Positions 15,101 to 25,894 of a stretch of 64,000 nucleotides of DNA are shown in pieces. This DNA comes from CAWCKS01 sp963796195 (lineage in GTDB: Bacteria; Pseudomonadota; Alphaproteobacteria; Rhizobiales; Xanthobacteraceae), in the NCBI GenBank assembly GCA_963796195.1, contig CAWCKS010000005.1, forward strand, positions 186,001 to 250,000, given 5' to 3'. Made by a program: the position numbers and the translations under genes. Numbering within the stretch: position 1 is the first letter of the stretch; the number at the start of each line of letters is the position of its first letter. The notes below the pieces were generated by a model. It saw nothing but the letters and a program-made list of their open reading frames with translations, did not search any database and was not told the DNA's origin.

Positions 15101-17632
15101 ATGAGTGCGATGACTGCAAGCGCGCAGCCGCGTCGCCGGCTGTTCGGCGCCGACGTGTTCTCCGACCTGGAAGTCCTGCGGCGTAAATGGAATGCGGCGC
15201 TCAAGCCCGGCCATCGTCTGCCTCCTTACGAAGACATCATGCTGGGCAGCCTCGGGCGGCTCGCCGACCATATGATGTTGCTGAAGGGCGAGGCCGGGAC
15301 AACGCTGACCACGGTGCGCGCCGGCCAGTACGTTCGCAACTGGCTCGGTACTGACGATAACGACATCGCGGTCGCGCAGCTGCCAGCCGATTGCGCGGTT
15401 GCGCTGAACGATGTCGTGATCGCTGCGGCCGCTGCCTCAAAACCCTCATCGTCGACGGCCTATCGCGTCCGTGACGGCCTGGTCGAGACTTACGACGTGC
15501 TGGCGATGCCGCTCGCCAACCGCTGGGGCGCGCCGCTGATGGCGGTCTATGTCCGCGAGCGCGGCAGCCGGTTCGAACTGGTCGATTCGATCTATCGCTC
15601 AACCAACGAAGGCATGATCGCGCTCGTCGCGGTGCGCGAGCCTGATGGCATCGACGTCGTCGACTTCCAGATCCTCGATCTCAATGACGGTGCCGAACGC
15701 TTGCTGCGACTGCCCGCCGCGCGGCTGCGCTGGCGCAAGATCGGCGGCAGCAGCCATCCGTTTGCGACTGCTGATACGCTGGCGCGGCTGAAGTCGGCGT
15801 TGCGGACCCAGCAGCGCGAGCAATTCGAGATCGACGTGACGGCGGACGGCCAGACCACTTACGTTCGGGTCGGCGTGGCGGCGACCGGCGACCTCGTCTG
15901 CGCGACGCTGTCCGACGTCACCGAGATCAAGCGCAGCGAAGCCTCGTTTCGTCTGCTGTTCGAAAGCAACCCAACTCCGATGTGGGTGTTCGACGTCGAG
16001 ACCTTGCGCTTCCTCAGCGTCAACGACGCCGCGGTCGGCCACTATGGCTACCGCCGCGACCAGTTCCTCGCGATGACCTATTCCGATCTCTGGCCGGCGG
16101 CGGAGCGCGCGCAGCACCTCGAGGCGCTGCAGGTGGCCGCCGAGGCCTATCAATCCAGTCAAAGCTGGCATCATGCCAAGGCCAATGGCGAGCTGATCGA
16201 GGTCGTGACGTTCGGCCGCCGCGTGACCTTTGCCGATCGCACCGCATTCCTTGTGACGGTCATGGACGTGACCGAGCGCAGGCGTGCCGAGGCCCGTATC
16301 GCCCACATGGCGCATCACGACGCGCTCACGGATCTGCCGAACCGCACGGTGTTCAGCCAGCGACTGAACGAGGCCTTGGCGCGGGTACGGCGCGATCGCG
16401 AGCGTATCGCCGTGTTGTGGGTCGACCTCGATCATTTCAAGACAGTCAACAACTCTTTTGGCCATTCGGTCGGCGACCGCCTGTTGAAGGCGGCTGCGCA
16501 GCGCTTGTGCAATGCGAGCGGTGAGGGTGCGCTGGTCGCGCGCCTCGGCGGCGATGAATTCGCGGTGTTGCTGGAATCGGTTTCGACGCCAAATGACGCC
16601 GGCGCAGTGGCCGAGCGGCTGATCGAAGCCCTGAGCGTTCCGTTCGAGTTCGCAGGCACCGAAATGACGGTCGGTACCAGCGTCGGCATTGTGCTTTATC
16701 CGGGCGACGGCCAGAGCGCCGAAGAGCTGTTGCGCAACGCCGATCTCGCGCTTTATCGCGCCAAGGCCGACGGCCGCGGCACGCACCATTTCTTCGAGCC
16801 GGAGATGGACCGGCAGGCCCAGAAACGCCGCGGGCTGGAGCGCGATCTGCGCAAGGGCCTGATGCGCGGCGAGTTCGAGCTCTATTACCAGCCGCTGATC
16901 GACCTCGCCTCCGAGCGTGTCACCGCTTTCGAAGCGCTGTTGCGCTGGAATCATCCCGAGCGCGGCATGGTGCCACCGGTCGAGTTCATTTCTGTCGCCG
17001 AAGAAACCGGCTTGATCACGCCGCTCGGCGAGTGGGTGCTGCAGTCCGCCTGCAGCGAGGCCGCAACCTGGCCCGACGACGTCAAGATCGCCGTCAATCT
17101 CTCGCCGCTGCAGTTCCGCAACCGCAACCTCGTTGCCGCCGTCATCAACGCGCTGGCGCGCTCCGGCCTCGCGCCAGGGCGGCTCGAGCTCGAGATCACC
17201 GAGTCCGTGCTGCTCGCCGAGACCGATTCGAACATCGCGACGTTGCACCAGCTGCGCGCGCTCGGCGTGCGCATCTCGATGGACGATTTCGGTACCGGCT
17301 ATTCCAGCCTCGGCTACCTGCGCAGCTTCCCGTTCGACAAGATCAAGATCGACCGCTCATTCGTCAGCGAGATCGCGCAGGACGAGGATTGCGCCGCCAT
17401 CATCCGGGCGATCTCGGGCCTTGGGCGCAGTCTGCGCATCCGCACCACCGCTGAAGGCGTCGAGACCGCAGCCCAGCTCGGCCGGCTGCGCGACGAAGGC
17501 TGCACGGAGGTGCAGGGCTATTATTTCAGCCCGCCGCGGCCGGCGTCGGAGGTCGCGGGCTTGCTGGAAAAATTTGGCGCGGGCCCGAGCGCTGCGCAGC
17601 CGGTGGAGCAGCTCGCTAGGAAAATCGCGTAA
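15101..17632 (+). CDS. PAS-GGDEF-EAL protein, dual c-di-GMP synthase/phosphodiesterase architecture
   Basis: The protein has 843 residues. An N-terminal PAS_5-like part (about 1-150), a middle sensory segment and a PAS domain (about 285-405, ending TVMDVTERRRAEARI) precede GGDEF and EAL. The diguanylate cyclase site is intact (RLGGDEFAVLL). The EAL domain keeps EALLRWNHPERG, NLSPLQF, LEITESVLL, MDDFGTGYSSL, KIDRSF and AEGVET, so phosphodiesterase activity is expected too. No membrane helix is evident. The ATG at 15101 has an AAGAAGA site; 15086 is an alternative. Net direction of activity cannot be told from the sequence. Confidence 0.93.
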   Translation: MSAMTASAQPRRRLFGADVFSDLEVLRRKWNAALKPGHRLPPYEDIMLGSLGRLADHMMLLKGEAGTTLTTVRAGQYVRNWLGTDDNDIAVAQLPADCAVALNDVVIAAAAASKPSSSTAYRVRDGLVETYDVLAMPLANRWGAPLMAVYVRERGSRFELVDSIYRSTNEGMIALVAVREPDGIDVVDFQILDLNDGAERLLRLPAARLRWRKIGGSSHPFATADTLARLKSALRTQQREQFEIDVTADGQTTYVRVGVAATGDLVCATLSDVTEIKRSEASFRLLFESNPTPMWVFDVETLRFLSVNDAAVGHYGYRRDQFLAMTYSDLWPAAERAQHLEALQVAAEAYQSSQSWHHAKANGELIEVVTFGRRVTFADRTAFLVTVMDVTERRRAEARIAHMAHHDALTDLPNRTVFSQRLNEALARVRRDRERIAVLWVDLDHFKTVNNSFGHSVGDRLLKAAAQRLCNASGEGALVARLGGDEFAVLLESVSTPNDAGAVAERLIEALSVPFEFAGTEMTVGTSVGIVLYPGDGQSAEELLRNADLALYRAKADGRGTHHFFEPEMDRQAQKRRGLERDLRKGLMRGEFELYYQPLIDLASERVTAFEALLRWNHPERGMVPPVEFISVAEETGLITPLGEWVLQSACSEAATWPDDVKIAVNLSPLQFRNRNLVAAVINALARSGLAPGRLELEITESVLLAETDSNIATLHQLRALGVRISMDDFGTGYSSLGYLRSFPFDKIKIDRSFVSEIAQDEDCAAIIRAISGLGRSLRIRTTAEGVETAAQLGRLRDEGCTEVQGYYFSPPRPASEVAGLLEKFGAGPSAAQPVEQLARKIA

Positions 17633-18182
17633 CGATATCCTTCAGCACCGGTCGGTCGCGGTCTTCGGTCGGGCGGGTGGCGCGGCCGATATGGACGAAG
17701 CCCGCCATCTTCTCGTCCGCCGCAAGACCCAGCGCTGCGAGCGCCTCGCGGTCGAACGCCATCCAGCCGGTCAGCCAGCTCGCGACATAGCCGAGCCCGT
17801 TCGCGGCGGTGACGATGTTCATCGCGCTCGCGCCGGCCGACAGCTCCTGCTCCCATTCCGGGATCTTCACATGCGGCCTGGCCCGGCTGACGACGCCGAT
17901 CACCAGCGGCGCATGGAGGAAGCGCTTGCGCTCGACCTCGACCTGGTCGGCGGTGGCCTGCGAATTCTTGCGCTTGAAAATCTCGGCAATGAGGTTGCCG
18001 GCCTTCTCGCGCGCGGTACCCTCGAACACGATGAAGCGCCATGGCACCAGCTTGCCGTGATCCGGCACACGGGCGCCAAGCGTCAGGATGGTCTCGAGTT
18101 CGTCCGCAGTCGGACCGGGGCCAGTCATCTCGATCGGCTTCACCGAGCGGCGGGATTTCAAGAGTTGAATGGTATCGGGCAT
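17616..18182 (-). CDS. Nitroreductase-family FMN oxidoreductase (YdjA-like)
   Basis: The protein has 188 residues from the ATG at 18182 (MPDTIQLLKSRRSVKP). It shows family features: the N-terminal RRSV FMN-phosphate contact, ARVPDHGKLVPWRF, the central AMNIVTAANGLGYVASWLTG and the C-terminal GFVHIGRATRPTEDRDRP. YdjA-type enzymes are small homodimeric flavoproteins reducing nitro or quinone compounds with NAD(P)H; the natural substrate is usually unknown. The 3' end overlaps the converging GGDEF-EAL gene by 17 bases. A longer frame back to 18260 exists but adds residues with no family match. Confidence 0.88.
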   Translation of the reverse strand: MPDTIQLLKSRRSVKPIEMTGPGPTADELETILTLGARVPDHGKLVPWRFIVFEGTAREKAGNLIAEIFKRKNSQATADQVEVERKRFLHAPLVIGVVSRARPHVKIPEWEQELSAGASAMNIVTAANGLGYVASWLTGWMAFDREALAALGLAADEKMAGFVHIGRATRPTEDRDRPVLKDIVTRFS

Positions 18183-18285
18183 GCGCGATCCGTGAGATGT
18201 TCGAGACCTTGATATTGGACTTGCGTCCCGTCGGACAAGGTCCGGCCGTTTAGAGCTCAACTAAACAGCCGGTCGCTTTGCCGCT

Positions 18286-20291
18286 CTATTCCGCCGCCAG
18301 CGCCTGCTGTGTCCGCTTCAAATCCGGCGGCGTTGCTTCGTCGACCAGCGCTGCGATCGCCTGATCGAGCGCTGCCACCTGTCTGGCGGTCGGAGCCAAG
18401 CCGGCGGATCGAGACCGTGCGGGTCTCGGCTTCCTTCTTGCCGACCACGAGTAGCGCCGGGATTTTCGCCAGCGAGTGCTCGCGGACCTTGTAGTTGATC
18501 TTCTCGTTGCGCAGGTCGATGTTGGCGCGCAAGCCTGCACGCCGCACCGCGGCGAGCACCTGCTTCGCATAGTCGTCACCATCAGACGTGATCGTGGTGA
18601 CGACGGCCTGCACCGGCGCGAGCCAGAGCGGGAAGTGCCCCGCGAAGTGCTCGATCAGGATGCCCGTAAAACGCTCCATCGAACCGCAGATCGCGCGATG
18701 CACCATGACCGGCGTCTTCTTCGACCCGTCTGCGTCGATGTAGAACGCGCCAAAGCGTTCCGGCAGATTGAAGTCGACCTGCGTGGTGCCGCACTGCCAG
18801 TCACGTCCGATCGCGTCGCGCAGCGCGTATTCGAATTTTGGCCCGTAGAACGCGCCTTCGCCGGGATTGATCGCGGTCTTGATCTGTCCGTTGTGGCTCT
18901 GCGCCGCGATCTTCTTCAGCACATCGCTCATGATGCCTTCGGCATGATCCCACGCCGCATCGGAGCCGACCCGCTTGTCCGGGCGCGTCGACAGCTTGAT
19001 TGTGAGTTCGCCCTCGAACCCGAAGTCCGCATAGGTCGACAGGATCAGCTCGTTGATCCGCAGGCACTCGGCCGCCAGCTGGTCCTCGGTGCAGAACACG
19101 TGCGCGTCGTCCTGGGTGAAGCCGCGCACGCGCAACAGGCCATGCATCGCGCCTGACGGCTCGTAACGGTGCACGATGCCGAACTCGGCGAGCCGAATGG
19201 GCAGGTCGCGATAGCTCTTCAGCCCGTGCTTGAAGATCTGCACGTGGCCGGGACAGTTCATCGGCTTGATGGCAAACCAGCGCTTGTCCTCGGCCTCGTC
19301 GCCGGCGGACTGCGCCGCGAACATGTTCTCGCGATACCAGTCCCAGTGGCCTGACGTCTCCCACAGCGACTTGTCGAGCATTTGCGGCGCATTGACCTCG
19401 TCATAGACGCCGGCCAGCCGTCGGCGCATGTAGCTGACGATGGCCTGAAACAGCGTCCAGCCCTTGGCGTGCCAGAACACGACGCCGGGGCCTTCTTCCT
19501 GGAAATGGAACAGGTCGAGCTCGCGGCCGAGCCGCCGGTGGTCGCGCTTCTCGGCTTCCTCGAGCTGCTTCAGATAGGCGTCGAGGTCTTCCTGCCTGGC
19601 GAACGCTGTGCCGTAGATGCGCGTCAGCATCGGGTTGTTGGAATCGCCGCGCCAGTACGCGCCGGCCACCTTCATCAGCTTGAAGGCGTTGCCGACCTTG
19701 GCCGTCGAGGTCATGTGCGGGCCGCGGCAGAGGTCGAACCAGTCGCCCTGCTTGTAGATGCGGATGGTCTGATCTTCCGGAATCGCGTCGACCAGCTCGA
19801 CCTTGAACAGCTCGCCCTTGTCGCGAAAGACTTTCTTCGCTTCGTCGCGCGACCAGATTTCCTTGGTGAACGGTTTGTCGCGCGCGATGATCTCGCGCAT
19901 CTTCTTTTCGATGCGCGTCGAAATCCTCGGGCGTGAACGGCTCGTTGCGGAAGAAGTCGTAATAGAAGCCGTTCTCGATCACCGGGCCGATGGTGACTTG
20001 CGTGCCCGGCCACAAGGTCTGCACGGCTTCGGCGAGCACGTGCGCTGCATCGTGCCGGATCAACTCCAGCGCGCGGGGGTCCTCGCGATTGACGAACTCG
20101 ATCTTCGCGTCATGGTCGATCGGATCGGCGAGATCAGCGAGTTCGCCGTCGAGCGCCATCGCGACCGTTCGCTTCAAGAGCGACGGTGAGATGCCCCTGG
20201 CAATCTCGGTTCCGGTGATGTTTTTGGGGAATTCGCGGCGGGCGCCGTCGGGGAACGTCAGGGTGACCTGGGAGTCGGGCATCGCTGCCAT
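18286..20291 (-). CDS. thrS: Threonyl-tRNA synthetase, frame broken twice
   Basis: The enzyme charges tRNA-Thr. Domains in order are TGS (VTLTFPDGARREFPKNITG), the editing/SAD region (HDAAHVLAEAVQTLWPG, FYYDFFRNEPFTPED), and the class II core with FAIKPMNCPGHVQIFKHG (zinc Cys), YRDLPIRLAEFG and FTQDDAHVFC. The anticodon-binding domain ends VGKKEAETRTVSIRRLG. A break near 19913 (an extra G in GATGCGCGTC on the plus strand) separates the first 120 or so residues. A second near 18400 separates the last 30 (QVAALDQAIAALVDEAT). Corrected, the length is about 667 residues, normal for the family. An essential gene with two indels implies sequence error unless another copy exists. Confidence 0.9.
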
Positions 20292-20458
20292 GTCAGTCTC
20301 CTTCTGCTCACTCCTGCGAACCGACGCAGGTAAGCGGTGAGGCTGTATAGCAAGAGAGATTCGCCGATCGCAACGGCAAATTGCCTGTTCGACAGGCCTC
20401 GGCTGGACGGCTGCGGCGGGTGCACTTAATCTTTCGGTCGCGATGGCGGGAGGTCAGG

Positions 20459-22405
20459 ATGTTGCGGGCAGGGCGCATCGGTCTTGCGGGTTCTTGCGCG
20501 TTTATTGTCATAGCGCTCACCCTGCTTGCCTCCGCCCAAGCCCAGCCGGCGCTGCAGCGGCAGTGCACGACCATGGGCAGCCCAAACCAGATCGCAGCCT
20601 GTTCGGCGCTGATCGCCGCGGGCCGCAGCGATGTCGCCGAGTTCTACTACGCCCGCGGCGCCGCGCTGCTCGACAAGCGCGATTGCGACGGCGCGCTTGC
20701 CGACTTCGACTCGGCGGTTCGGCTGAAGCCCAACGAACCCGCCTATCACGGCGGGCGCGGCCTCGTGTTCTACCAGTGCAAGCGCGACTACCGGCAGGCG
20801 CTCGATGCGTTCAGCGAGGTCGTGCGCCTGACCCCGAATGACGCCGCCGCCTGGGATATCCGCAGCAATTGCAGGAAACTGCTCGGCGATCTCGATGGCG
20901 CCATCGCCGACGACACCATGGCGATCAAGCTCGATCCGAAGACCGCGATGTATCGCGGCAACCGCGCGATCGCCTATCAGGAGAAGGGCGACCGCGTGAA
21001 TGCGCTCGCCGACTTCAATTTCGAGGTGCAGGCCTCGCCGAATTCGTCGCCGGCGGTCGCCAACCGCGGCCTGTTCTTTCTCAACATCGGCCAGCTCGAT
21101 CTCGCAATCGCCGATCTTACGACCGCGATCAGGCTCGATCCCAATGCGTCCAAGGCCTACGCCAACCGCGCCGAGGCGTTCCGCCAGAAGGGCGATCTCG
21201 ACCGCGCGCTTTTCGACCTCGACCAGGCGATCAGGATCAATCCGCGCGATCCTCTGAACTTCGGCCGCCGCGCCGACGTCCTGCGTTACCGCGGCGACTT
21301 TCGCGACGCGATCGCCGAGGACGATCGCGCGCTCGGCATCGACCCCGACTACATTCCGGGCCTCACCGGTCGCGGCTTGAGCTTAGAGCGGCTCGGCGAC
21401 GTCGCACAGGCAAAGGTTGAATTCGCCAGGGCGATCGCGTCGAAAAGTTATCTCGCCAATCTCGACTATTCGAAATCGGCGCTGGAGACTGCGCGGGCGC
21501 GCCTTGCGGCGCTCGAGTCCGGCGCGCCGCCGCCGCAGATTCCGCCGGCGCCGCGCAAGTCCGAAAAGGAGAACTCGATCCCGACGCCGATCCCGGTCGT
21601 CGCGCCGGTGCCGCCTGACCTGAAGCAAACAACGATCGCCAGCCAGGGCCGGCGCATTGCGCTGGTCATCGGCAACTCCGGCTATCAGAGCGTCGTCAAG
21701 CTGGTGAACCCGAAGAACGATGCCGCGCTGGTTGCCGCGTCCTTGCGCAATACCGGCTTCACGGAGGTGACGGTCTTGACGGATGCGCCGCGGGCAAAGT
21801 TGCTGGAGACGCTGCGTGCCTTCGCCGAGGACGCCAAAACGGCGGACTGGGCGGTCGTCTACTACGCCGGTCACGGTGTCGAGGTGAACGGCACCAACTA
21901 TCTCGTTCCGATCGATGCGAAGATTGCGTCGGGCGCCGATCTCATCGGCCAGGGCGTGCCGGTGAGCGAGATCATTGCCGCCGAGGCCGGCGCGAAGAAA
22001 CTCAAGCTCGTCGTGCTCGACGCCTGCCGCGACAATCCGTTCCCGGCCGAACCTGCGTTGCCCAACGTCGTCGCGTCGGCGGCGCCGGTGGCGTCGGGCG
22101 ATGCGGCGCGTTCGCTCGCGCGCACGTTGGCGCAGGGCAAGGGCCTTGCGGCGATCAAGGCGGACGCCGGCACGCTGATCGTGTTCGCGGCCAAGGACGG
22201 GCAGACCGCGCTCGACGGCGACGGCGACGACTCGCCGTTCGCCATTGCGGTCGCACAGCGGATCGCGACGCCCGGGGTCGAGATCAACAAGCTGTTTCGC
22301 CTCGTGCGCGACGACGTGATGGAGGCGACCGCCGGCCGCCAGGAGCCGTACACCTATGGCTCGCTGCCGGGCCGCGAGGATTTTTTCTTCGTCGCCGCGA
22401 AGTGA
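20459..22405 (+). CDS. TPR protein with C-terminal caspase (peptidase C14) domain
   Basis: The protein has 648 residues from the ATG at 20459 (GGGAGG upstream), with a signal peptide (SCAFIVIALTLLASAQAQ). About seven TPR units follow (residues 35-330, for example SDVAEFYYARGAALLDKRDC and SKAYANRAEAFRQKGDLDRA), then a Pro/Lys linker and a caspase-like domain from about residue 396 (RRIALVIGNSGY). The dyad is His472 in YYAGHGVEVNG and Cys523 in VLDACRDNPF, so activity is expected. Export places it in the periplasm, unlike phage-defence caspases. It is the first of five same-direction genes, the next being a membrane patatin. Confidence 0.9.
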   Translation: MLRAGRIGLAGSCAFIVIALTLLASAQAQPALQRQCTTMGSPNQIAACSALIAAGRSDVAEFYYARGAALLDKRDCDGALADFDSAVRLKPNEPAYHGGRGLVFYQCKRDYRQALDAFSEVVRLTPNDAAAWDIRSNCRKLLGDLDGAIADDTMAIKLDPKTAMYRGNRAIAYQEKGDRVNALADFNFEVQASPNSSPAVANRGLFFLNIGQLDLAIADLTTAIRLDPNASKAYANRAEAFRQKGDLDRALFDLDQAIRINPRDPLNFGRRADVLRYRGDFRDAIAEDDRALGIDPDYIPGLTGRGLSLERLGDVAQAKVEFARAIASKSYLANLDYSKSALETARARLAALESGAPPPQIPPAPRKSEKENSIPTPIPVVAPVPPDLKQTTIASQGRRIALVIGNSGYQSVVKLVNPKNDAALVAASLRNTGFTEVTVLTDAPRAKLLETLRAFAEDAKTADWAVVYYAGHGVEVNGTNYLVPIDAKIASGADLIGQGVPVSEIIAAEAGAKKLKLVVLDACRDNPFPAEPALPNVVASAAPVASGDAARSLARTLAQGKGLAAIKADAGTLIVFAAKDGQTALDGDGDDSPFAIAVAQRIATPGVEINKLFRLVRDDVMEATAGRQEPYTYGSLPGREDFFFVAAK

Positions 22406-22421
22406 GAGCGAACAGCAAGTA

Positions 22422-22469
22422 GCGAATAGCGAAAAGGATTTCGCTTTCTATTCGTCACTCGCTATTCGC
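22422..22469. repeat. Inverted repeat between the caspase and patatin genes
   Basis: GCGAATAGCGA (22422-22432) is complementary to TCGCTATTCGC (22459-22469), with further TTCGCT and TATTCG words inside. It is a small repeat-family hairpin with no T run. It could weaken read-through into the patatin gene. Confidence 0.5.
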
Positions 22470-22597
22470 CATTCGCCGGGCTCCTCACCATGAGTCTAGA
22501 AATGATTTTGCATGTCTGTCGCCACCGCCCCGTTTTCGCCTTGGATGTGTGCGCAAGCTGAGGTTGCATATGCGCTGGATATCGCGGGGGCACCAAA

Positions 22598-25053
22598 ATG
22601 GCCGCGGTCGCAAGCTTTCTCACAAGTTTTCTTGGACTTTTGTTCCGTGCCGCCTGGCGCATCTTCCGCGTGCTGTGGGTCTGCCGCGTGCCGGCGGTGA
22701 GTGCGCTCGGCGGCGGCGCCTTGATGATCCTGATCCCGCAAGCCGTTGATCTGTTCGCCGACACCGGATTGCCGGCGTGGCGCTGGGGCTGGTTCTTCTT
22801 CTCGCTGTTCATCTGGGCGTGGCTCGTGCATGCGATGGGCCGCCGCGCGTTGCAGTTTGACGAGTGGGTGCCGGAGGCGCGTCGCCCGGGCGGCCTGACC
22901 GATGCGGATCGCCTCAAACTCCGCGAGGTGTTTCGCCTGCCGGCGACCTGGGTGCCGCGGCTGCTTGGGCTGTTCGTGATCGCAGCAGTAGCGCGGGCCA
23001 CACTCAATATGCGCGCCGATCTGGCGCAGGCCGCCGGCTTGCCGCAGGCGGCGCGGGCGCTGGCCTGGAGCTGGGTCCTGCTGCTCGGGACGGCGCTGGT
23101 CGCGGTCGGCTATGTGGTGGTCGTTCTGCTGTGGCGCGAAGTGCGCGCAAAGATGCTGCAGCGCGACAAAGATCCGCCGCTGCTCAACAAGACGCAGTCG
23201 ATCTTCACGCTGGCGCTGCCGAAAAACTGGCCCGAACTGCGCAAGCTGCTCGGCTCGCGGGTCAACCGTGTCCTGTTCGCCTTTGCCGTCTTCATCACCG
23301 GCGTGTTCTTCGGCGCACTGTTCTTCCCGGAATCGATCCCGTGGCTGTTCCCGCGCGTCGTGCTGCTGCCCGTGCTGCTCGGCGGCGGCATTCTGCTGTT
23401 CGGCGAGATCGCCTCGCTGTCGCATCGCTACGCGACGCCGCTCCTCCTCATCTTCTTCGTGATCGGCGGCGTGCTGAACCTGTTCCTCACTCATTATAAT
23501 GACGTGCGCTGGGTTGCCGCGGCGCCGGTGTCGCCGACCTCGGGTCCGGCGCACGAGATCAGCATTGCCGAGGCGATCGCGCGCTGGAAGGCCGCGAACT
23601 GTGCCGCCGACCCGTGCGAGGTGAGACCGATCGTAGTGGCCGCGGCGGGCGGCGCGAGCCGTGCCGGCTTCTTCACCGCGACCCTGGTCGGTGCGCTGCT
23701 CGACGAGGCGGCGCTCGATCCCGAACTCGGCAACATCCGCAACCGCATCTTTGCATTGTCGACGGTGTCGGGCAGCTCCGTTGGCGGCGCGATGATGCGT
23801 GCGGCATGGGCGGATGCGCAAGAGGTCGGCAATATCGACCAGCCGCCGTGCCAGAACGCCAGCGTGACGGCGCCGTACCGCAGCCGCGCCGCCGAACCCG
23901 AGGACTACAATCGGGCGCGCAAGGATTCGTGGCGTGACTGCTTCCAGCAACTGCTCGCCGGCGATTTCCTGTCGCCGGTGTTCGTCGGCATCGCCTATCG
24001 CGACATCTTTCCGATCGGCAACATCTTCACCGGCGAAGCGTTCGGCCTCGACCGCACCGGCCTGCTCGAACAATCCTTCGAGCGCTGGTATCGCGAAGTG
24101 ACGGGATCATCAGGCGCCTGCGGGGAGAAAGACAACAGCGGCCTGTGCCGCCGGCTCGGCCATCTGCCGGTCGTCCTGCGACGGGCGCCAAGGCCGACTG
24201 GATGCCGCTCTTGTTCGTGAACGGCACCTCGGTCTCGACCGGTCGGCGGATCCTGGTGTCGGACGTAAAGATCGATTGCCTGCAGGACGGCGCCGGGCCG
24301 TTCCTCAATCTCGCCTACGACTATCGCGAACTGCGCGAGGGCGCGACTCGCTTGGGCCCGCGCGGCTGCGACGTCAATGCCGCAGAACCCGCGAGCGGAG
24401 GGATCGATCTGCGCCTGTCGACCACCGCGATGATGAGCGCACGCTTCCCCGTGATTTCGACGCAGGGCGTGATCTGGGAACTCGACCGCCAGATCGCCGA
24501 CAGCATCGTCGACGGCGGATATTTCGAGAACGATGGCCTTGCCACCGCAGCCGATGTCGTGCGTGAGCTGCAGGCAAGAGGACTGCATCCGCTTGTCATC
24601 CAGACCGTGAGCGAGCCGGACGAGGTGCGCGATACCGAGCGGGCGAGCGCCGACCAGCGGCCATCGTTGCCGAAGGCGGGTGGGCGCACGCTGTTCGATG
24701 CCTATACCTCGATCGGCCGCGCGCTCTATGCGACCCGCTCGGGCCAGGAAGACGGCCACATGGCGTATCTGCAGCAGACCCTGCAGGGACCGCTGATCAG
24801 CATGGGCGTCCACTCGATCGAGCAGGGCACCGGCGCGCTGTGCCGTTCGCCGGTCCAACAGAGGACGACCATGAACGTGGTGTCGATGAGCTGGTGGATT
24901 TCGCAGCCGGTCCAGGCCTATCTGGACGCCCAGCTGTGCGCGCCGGAAGTGGACCAGGTCCTGATTTGCGAGCTCAAGCGCAAGGTCGGCGCCGATGGCC
25001 AGCCGACCGGTCCATCGTGTCCGCCGCTGCCGGTCGCGCTGTCGAGCAAATGA
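22598..25053 (+). CDS. Membrane-anchored patatin-like phospholipase, frame broken once
   Basis: The N-terminal half (about residues 1-305) has six or so hydrophobic helices. The C-terminal half is a patatin domain: VVAAAGGASRAGFFTATL (oxyanion motif), ALSTVSGSSVGGAMM (nucleophile Ser) and, after the break, SIVDGGYFENDGL (catalytic Asp). The break lies near 24165-24185, between LCRRLGHLP and GAKADWMPLLFVNGTSV, where one base must be added or removed. The total of about 818 residues gives a plausible integral-membrane lipase. It lies 192 bases downstream of the secreted caspase gene. The substrate is unknown. Confidence 0.78.
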
Positions 25054-25218
25054 TCATCTGTCGGAGTATGGCGTCCAACCCGGCGCACGGCTGCCCAAAT
25101 CATGGCAAATCTGTCGCAGGTCGCTATGCTGCGTCACCCCGCTTGCTTGCCGAAAATTAGCTGGGGCTTGCCGGCACAACTTCGGGTCAATGCTCGTCCG
25201 GTTCTTGAGACAGGGATT

Positions 25219-25626
25219 TTGAGAACGCTTTATCCTGCGATCGTTGCATCGCAACTCGTTCTGAGCGGGTGTGTATCGCTGCCGCAAGCCTGCTTGCCGC
25301 CGGCGCATCCGATGATCGCGGCGGAGCTGTTCTTCGGCCGCAGCGTCGGCAACCGCATCGTCAGCGAGAGAGAGTTCGCCACATTCCTCGCCAGCGAGAT
25401 CACGCCGCGTTTTCCCGATGGCCTGACGGTACTGGATGCGCGCGGCCAGTGGCGCAACGGCGAACGCGGGACGGTCGTCCGCGAAGCGAGCAAGCTGGTC
25501 AAAATCCTGTTTGTCGACGACGTGCAGAAGCGTGCCGATCTCGATGCGATCGCCGCAAATTACAAGCAGACATTCCGCCAGCAGTCGGTGTTGATTTCGC
25601 TGCAGTCGGTGTGTGCGGCCTTCTGA
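25219..25626 (+). CDS. DUF3574 putative lipoprotein
   Basis: The DUF3574 core is clear: AAELFFGRSVGNRIVSEREF, FLASEITPRFPDGLTVLDARG, then KLVKILFVDDVQKRADLDAI. A TTG at 25219 gives a signal peptide with lipobox (LVLSGC), the usual form for this family. The in-frame ATGs at 25102 and 25129 would place about 30-40 unrelated residues ahead of it. The mature protein starts at the Cys of SGCVSLPQ and would sit in the periplasm or outer membrane. It is the third gene of the caspase-patatin run, 165 bases after the patatin. Function is unknown. Confidence 0.75.
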   Translation: MRTLYPAIVASQLVLSGCVSLPQACLPPAHPMIAAELFFGRSVGNRIVSEREFATFLASEITPRFPDGLTVLDARGQWRNGERGTVVREASKLVKILFVDDVQKRADLDAIAANYKQTFRQQSVLISLQSVCAAF

Positions 25627-25894
25627 AGGCGAATCACGCGCCACAAGCTCTGGTTGTTTTTGGAGTTTTCGTGACGAAAATCACCACCATCATAATTGTG
25701 CGAAAAAAGACCTTGCCGCGGCCCTGATCACGACAAAGTGCACAACAAGAATCACAGTCAAGGATGAAGTAAGCCCGTCAACAAGACGCGCGGGGCAGCG
25801 CGCATCTTACTTCCTCCAACACGATAGCAGTGCCGCGGCGCGTAAGCGTTGTGTGTGTCGCGTGCCGGGCATCTGCTGCAGGGGAAGTAGTGAC

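Noticed and set aside
15599..17248. Minus-strand open frame of 549 codons
   Set aside because: Antisense of the GGDEF-EAL gene; no start signal and no recognisable domain.
22496..24073. Minus-strand open frame of 525 codons
   Set aside because: Antisense of the membrane patatin gene; the translation is His/Arg/Gln-rich and meaningless.
20459..25053. Caspase plus patatin read as a CBASS- or Avs-type phage defence system
   Set aside because: The caspase has a signal peptide, the patatin is membrane-bound, and no cyclase, STAND ATPase, sensor domain or mobile-element context is present. Defence is possible but not supported.
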